Below, one piece after another: positions 34,270-35,889 of a DNA stretch of 35,889 bases. The position numbers were made by a program, and so were the translations under genes. The DNA comes from JANNRR01 sp031401675 (GTDB lineage Bacteria; Pseudomonadota; Alphaproteobacteria; Rhodobacterales; Rhodobacteraceae), in assembly GCA_031401675.1 (NCBI GenBank), contig JANNRR010000144.1, forward strand, positions 1-35,889. Reading direction: 5' to 3'. Every line of letters begins with the position of its first letter. Position 1 is the first letter of the stretch. A model generated the notes under the pieces. It had not been told where the DNA came from and made no database searches. It saw only the letters and a program-made list of their open reading frames with translations.

Positions 34270-34773
34270 ATGCCGCTGTACGAGCATGTCTTCATTTCGC
34301 GTCAGGACCTGTCGAACACGCAGGCCGAAGGGCTGATCGAGCATTTCACCGCAGTACTGTCGGACAACGGCGGCAAGGTTGTCGAGCACGAATACTGGGG
34401 CGTCAAGACGATGGCCTACAAGATCAACAAGAATCGCAAGGGCCACTATGCCTTTCTGCGCAGCGATGCCCCGGCCCCGGCTGTCCAGGAAATGGAGCGG
34501 CTGATGCGGCTGCATGACGATGTCATGCGCTGCCTGACGATCAAGGTCGACGCCCATGTCGAGGGCCTGTCGGTGCAGATGCAGAAGCGCGATGACCGCT
34601 CCGAGCGTGGCGACCGCCCAGACCGTGGCGACCGGCCCGATCGCGGCTTTGGCGGCGACCGTGGCGACCGGCCTGAACGCAGCTTTGGCGGCGACCGACC
34701 GGGTGGCTTTGGCGGTGACCGTGGTGGGGATCGTTCTGGCGGTGGCGGCTTCGGCGCCGACCGCCGTCGTTGA
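34270..34773 (+). CDS. rpsF: 30S ribosomal protein S6
   Basis: A 167-aa S6. Residues 1-107 are the normal domain (PLYEHVFISRQDLS, EYWGVKTMAYKINKNRKGHY, VMRCLTIKVD). Residues 108-167 are a low-complexity tail of GDRPDRG/FGGDRG-type repeats ending FGADRRR. S6 binds S18 and 16S rRNA in the small subunit platform. Tails are usual in alphaproteobacterial S6, but an RGG-like basic/Gly tail of about 60 residues is long. rpsR follows 29 bp downstream. Confidence 0.97.
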   Translation: MPLYEHVFISRQDLSNTQAEGLIEHFTAVLSDNGGKVVEHEYWGVKTMAYKINKNRKGHYAFLRSDAPAPAVQEMERLMRLHDDVMRCLTIKVDAHVEGLSVQMQKRDDRSERGDRPDRGDRPDRGFGGDRGDRPERSFGGDRPGGFGGDRGGDRSGGGGFGADRRR

Positions 34774-34802
34774 TCCATCGCACGAGGAAAGGAGTTTAAC
34801 AC

Positions 34803-35030
34803 ATGGCTACCAAACCGTTTTTCCGCCGCCGCAAGGTCTGCCCGTTCTCGGGCGACAACGCTCCGGCCATCGACTACAAGGATACGCGCCTGTTGCAGCG
34901 CTATATCTCAGAGCGCGGCAAGATCGTGCCGTCGCGCATCACCGCCGTTTCGGCGAAAAAGCAGCGTGAACTGGCGCAAGCAATCAAGCGCGCCCGGTTT
35001 CTTGCCCTGCTTCCCTATGCTGTGCGATAG
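34803..35030 (+). CDS. rpsR: 30S ribosomal protein S18
   Basis: A 75-aa S18 (FFRRRKVCPFSGDNAPAIDYKD, then SRITAVSAKKQRELAQAIKRARFLALLPY). Partner of S6 in the ribosome. AAAGGAG precedes the ATG. The order rpsF-rpsR-rplI is the standard one. Confidence 0.98.
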   Translation: MATKPFFRRRKVCPFSGDNAPAIDYKDTRLLQRYISERGKIVPSRITAVSAKKQRELAQAIKRARFLALLPYAVR

Positions 35031-35041
35031 GAGCGACGATC

Positions 35042-35626
35042 ATGAAAGTCATCCTTCTGGAACGTGTGGCCAAACTAGGTCAAATGGGCGAAGTCGTGAA
35101 CGTCAAGGACGGCCACGGGCGTAATTTCCTGCTGCCGCAAGGCAAGGCCCTGCGCGCCACCGACGCCAACATCAAGCAGTTCGAGGTTCGCAAGGCGCAA
35201 CTTGTCGCCACCAACCTGGAAACCCGCAAGGAAGCGGAAGCCCTTGGCACCAAGCTGGACGGCCAGCTGTTCGTCGTGATCCGGTCGGCCTCGGATTCCG
35301 GCGCGCTCTACGGCTCGGTTACCACCCGGGATGCGGCGGATGCGGCCACAGCCGGCGGCTTTACAGTTGCTCGCACCCAGATCGCGCTGGATCGCCCGAT
35401 CAAGGATCTGGGCATGCACACCGTTTCGGTCATTCTGCATCCCGAAGTAACCGTGAAGTTCACGCTGAACATCGCGCGCTCGGCTGACGAGGCTGCGCTG
35501 CAGGCCGCCGGCAAGTCGATCCAGGAACTGGCCGCCGAGGCCGAAGCCGCTGCCGAGTTCGAAATCGCCGAACTGTTCGACGACATCGGTGCCGCCAACG
35601 ACTTCGACCCGCGCAACGCACGCTGA
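35042..35626 (+). CDS. rplI: 50S ribosomal protein L9
   Basis: A 194-aa L9. The N-terminal rRNA-binding domain (MKVILLERVAKLGQMGEVVNVKDGHGRNFLLPQGKA) and the C-terminal domain (about 70-150, GSVTTRDAADA, HTVSVILHPEV) are joined by the usual long helix. A roughly 40-residue acidic tail (ELAAEAEAAAEFEIAELFDD...) extends the protein, common in Rhodobacterales. It starts 12 nt after rpsR with GGAG upstream and ends before a strong terminator. Confidence 0.98.
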   Translation: MKVILLERVAKLGQMGEVVNVKDGHGRNFLLPQGKALRATDANIKQFEVRKAQLVATNLETRKEAEALGTKLDGQLFVVIRSASDSGALYGSVTTRDAADAATAGGFTVARTQIALDRPIKDLGMHTVSVILHPEVTVKFTLNIARSADEAALQAAGKSIQELAAEAEAAAEFEIAELFDDIGAANDFDPRNAR

Positions 35627-35648
35627 ACCCTACGATGCACAAATGAGA

Positions 35649-35676
35649 CCGCGCCGATCAATTCGGCGCGGCTTTT
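35649..35676 (+). terminator. Intrinsic terminator of the rpsF-rplI operon
   Basis: CCGCGCCGA (35649-35657) and TCGGCGCGG (35663-35671) form a perfect 9-bp stem with a 5-nt loop, followed by CTTTTCCTT. It begins 23 nt after the rplI stop. Confidence 0.9.
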
Positions 35677-35800
35677 CCTTGGGCAGTCGCGCCCCCACCG
35701 TCACGCCAATTTCACAATCGGGCCAATTGCCAAGCGCCGCGGCCTTGGCTAGGGTCTGTTGACGTTTGAGGATTCTCAAATCGGTTGCGAAGTGATTCAA

Positions 35801-35822
35801 GGTTGCCAAATGGGAGGCAACC
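35801..35822 (+). promoter_or_regulatory. Hairpin over the transposase ribosome-binding site
   Basis: GGTTGCC (35801-35807) pairs exactly with GGCAACC (35816-35822) around an 8-nt loop. The Shine-Dalgarno GGGAGG (35812-35817) lies in the loop and 3' arm, and the TTG start follows directly. Folding would reduce translation initiation. Confidence 0.5.
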
Positions 35823-35889
35823 TTGATCCGCACCACTCTGACTGACACTCAATGGGCAATCATCGCCCCGCACTGTCTTGGCCGGGACT
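35823..35889 (+). CDS. IS5-family transposase, N-terminal fragment at window edge
   Basis: Twenty-two codons from a TTG start read (M/L)IRTTLTDTQWAIIAPHCLGRD, the N-terminal pattern of IS5/IS427-group transposases (TDxQWxxIxPxLPG, DUF4096-like). TTG is chosen because the nearby ATG at 35810 is in another frame and GGGAGG lies at good spacing. The rest of the gene is beyond the window. Confidence 0.65.
   Translation, partial: MIRTTLTDTQWAIIAPHCLGRD

Larger units (their letters stand above)
35751..35889 (+). mobile_element. Left end of an IS5-type insertion sequence (runs off the window)
   Basis: The segment beginning GGGTCTGTTGACGTTTGAG (about 35752) looks, from memory, like the left terminal repeat of IS5/IS427-group elements, and is followed within 75 bp by an IS5-type transposase start. 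The bases CTAG just before it may include the target site. Only the left end is present; copy number and right end cannot be seen. Confidence 0.65.

Noticed and set aside
35630..35848. 72-codon minus-strand frame at the right edge
   Set aside because: It crosses both the rplI terminator and the IS left end, so it joins unrelated sequences and is not a gene.

Overview
The window is high-GC, gene-dense alphaproteobacterial chromosome, most consistent with Rhodobacterales (Rhodobacteraceae/Paracoccaceae). The main evidence is an intact gene transfer agent (GTA) structural cluster of the Rhodobacter capsulatus (RcGTA) type, flanked by fabF-mltG on one side and cysE-pdhCBA on the other. The lipoyl-bearing PdhB and the ftsB-pdhA order fit the same group. 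I cannot name a genus.

Layout. (1) 28-1147 (-): two tandem cyclophilins, one membrane-anchored/periplasmic and one cytoplasmic. (2) 1335-3584 (+): pgk and a class I (DhnA-type) fructose-bisphosphate aldolase. A LacI-type palindrome sits just upstream of the aldolase promoter. (3) 3635-5227 (-): an AidB-like acyl-CoA dehydrogenase. (4) 5424-10010 (+): ftsB, then pdhA, a small VOC-family gene, pdhB and pdhC, closed by a bidirectional terminator shared with (5) cysE (10089-10898, -). (6) 11060-27093 (-): the GTA cluster, from small terminase through portal, protease, capsid, connectors, tail and hub proteins to the gp15 'megatron' and a DUF2793 fibre-like protein. Most junctions overlap by 1-8 nt. 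Two interruptions stand out: a terminator hairpin just after the capsid gene and a 188-bp gap between terminase and portal. (7) 27357-33979 (-): mltG, fabF, acpP, fabG and fabD. Between fabF and acpP lies a segment with a GH24 lysozyme, a tiny DUF3309 membrane protein and a CsbD-like protein. (8) 34270-35626 (+): rpsF-rpsR-rplI with a structured leader and a clear terminator. (9) From about 35751 to the window end: the left end of an IS5-type insertion sequence.

How the genes fit together. The GTA genes would build a small tailed particle that packages host DNA. A good sigma70-like promoter (TTGACA-17-TAGAAA) with an upstream 9-bp inverted repeat precedes the first GTA gene. The lysozyme island upstream carries a consensus CtrA-type box (TTAA-N7-TTAA) and a diverged second copy of the same ~60-bp element. 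CtrA is a known regulator of GTA production in R. capsulatus, so this island is a candidate local lysis module; that link is inference. No tRNA, rRNA or CRISPR array was seen, and no GTA gene shows a frameshift or truncation.
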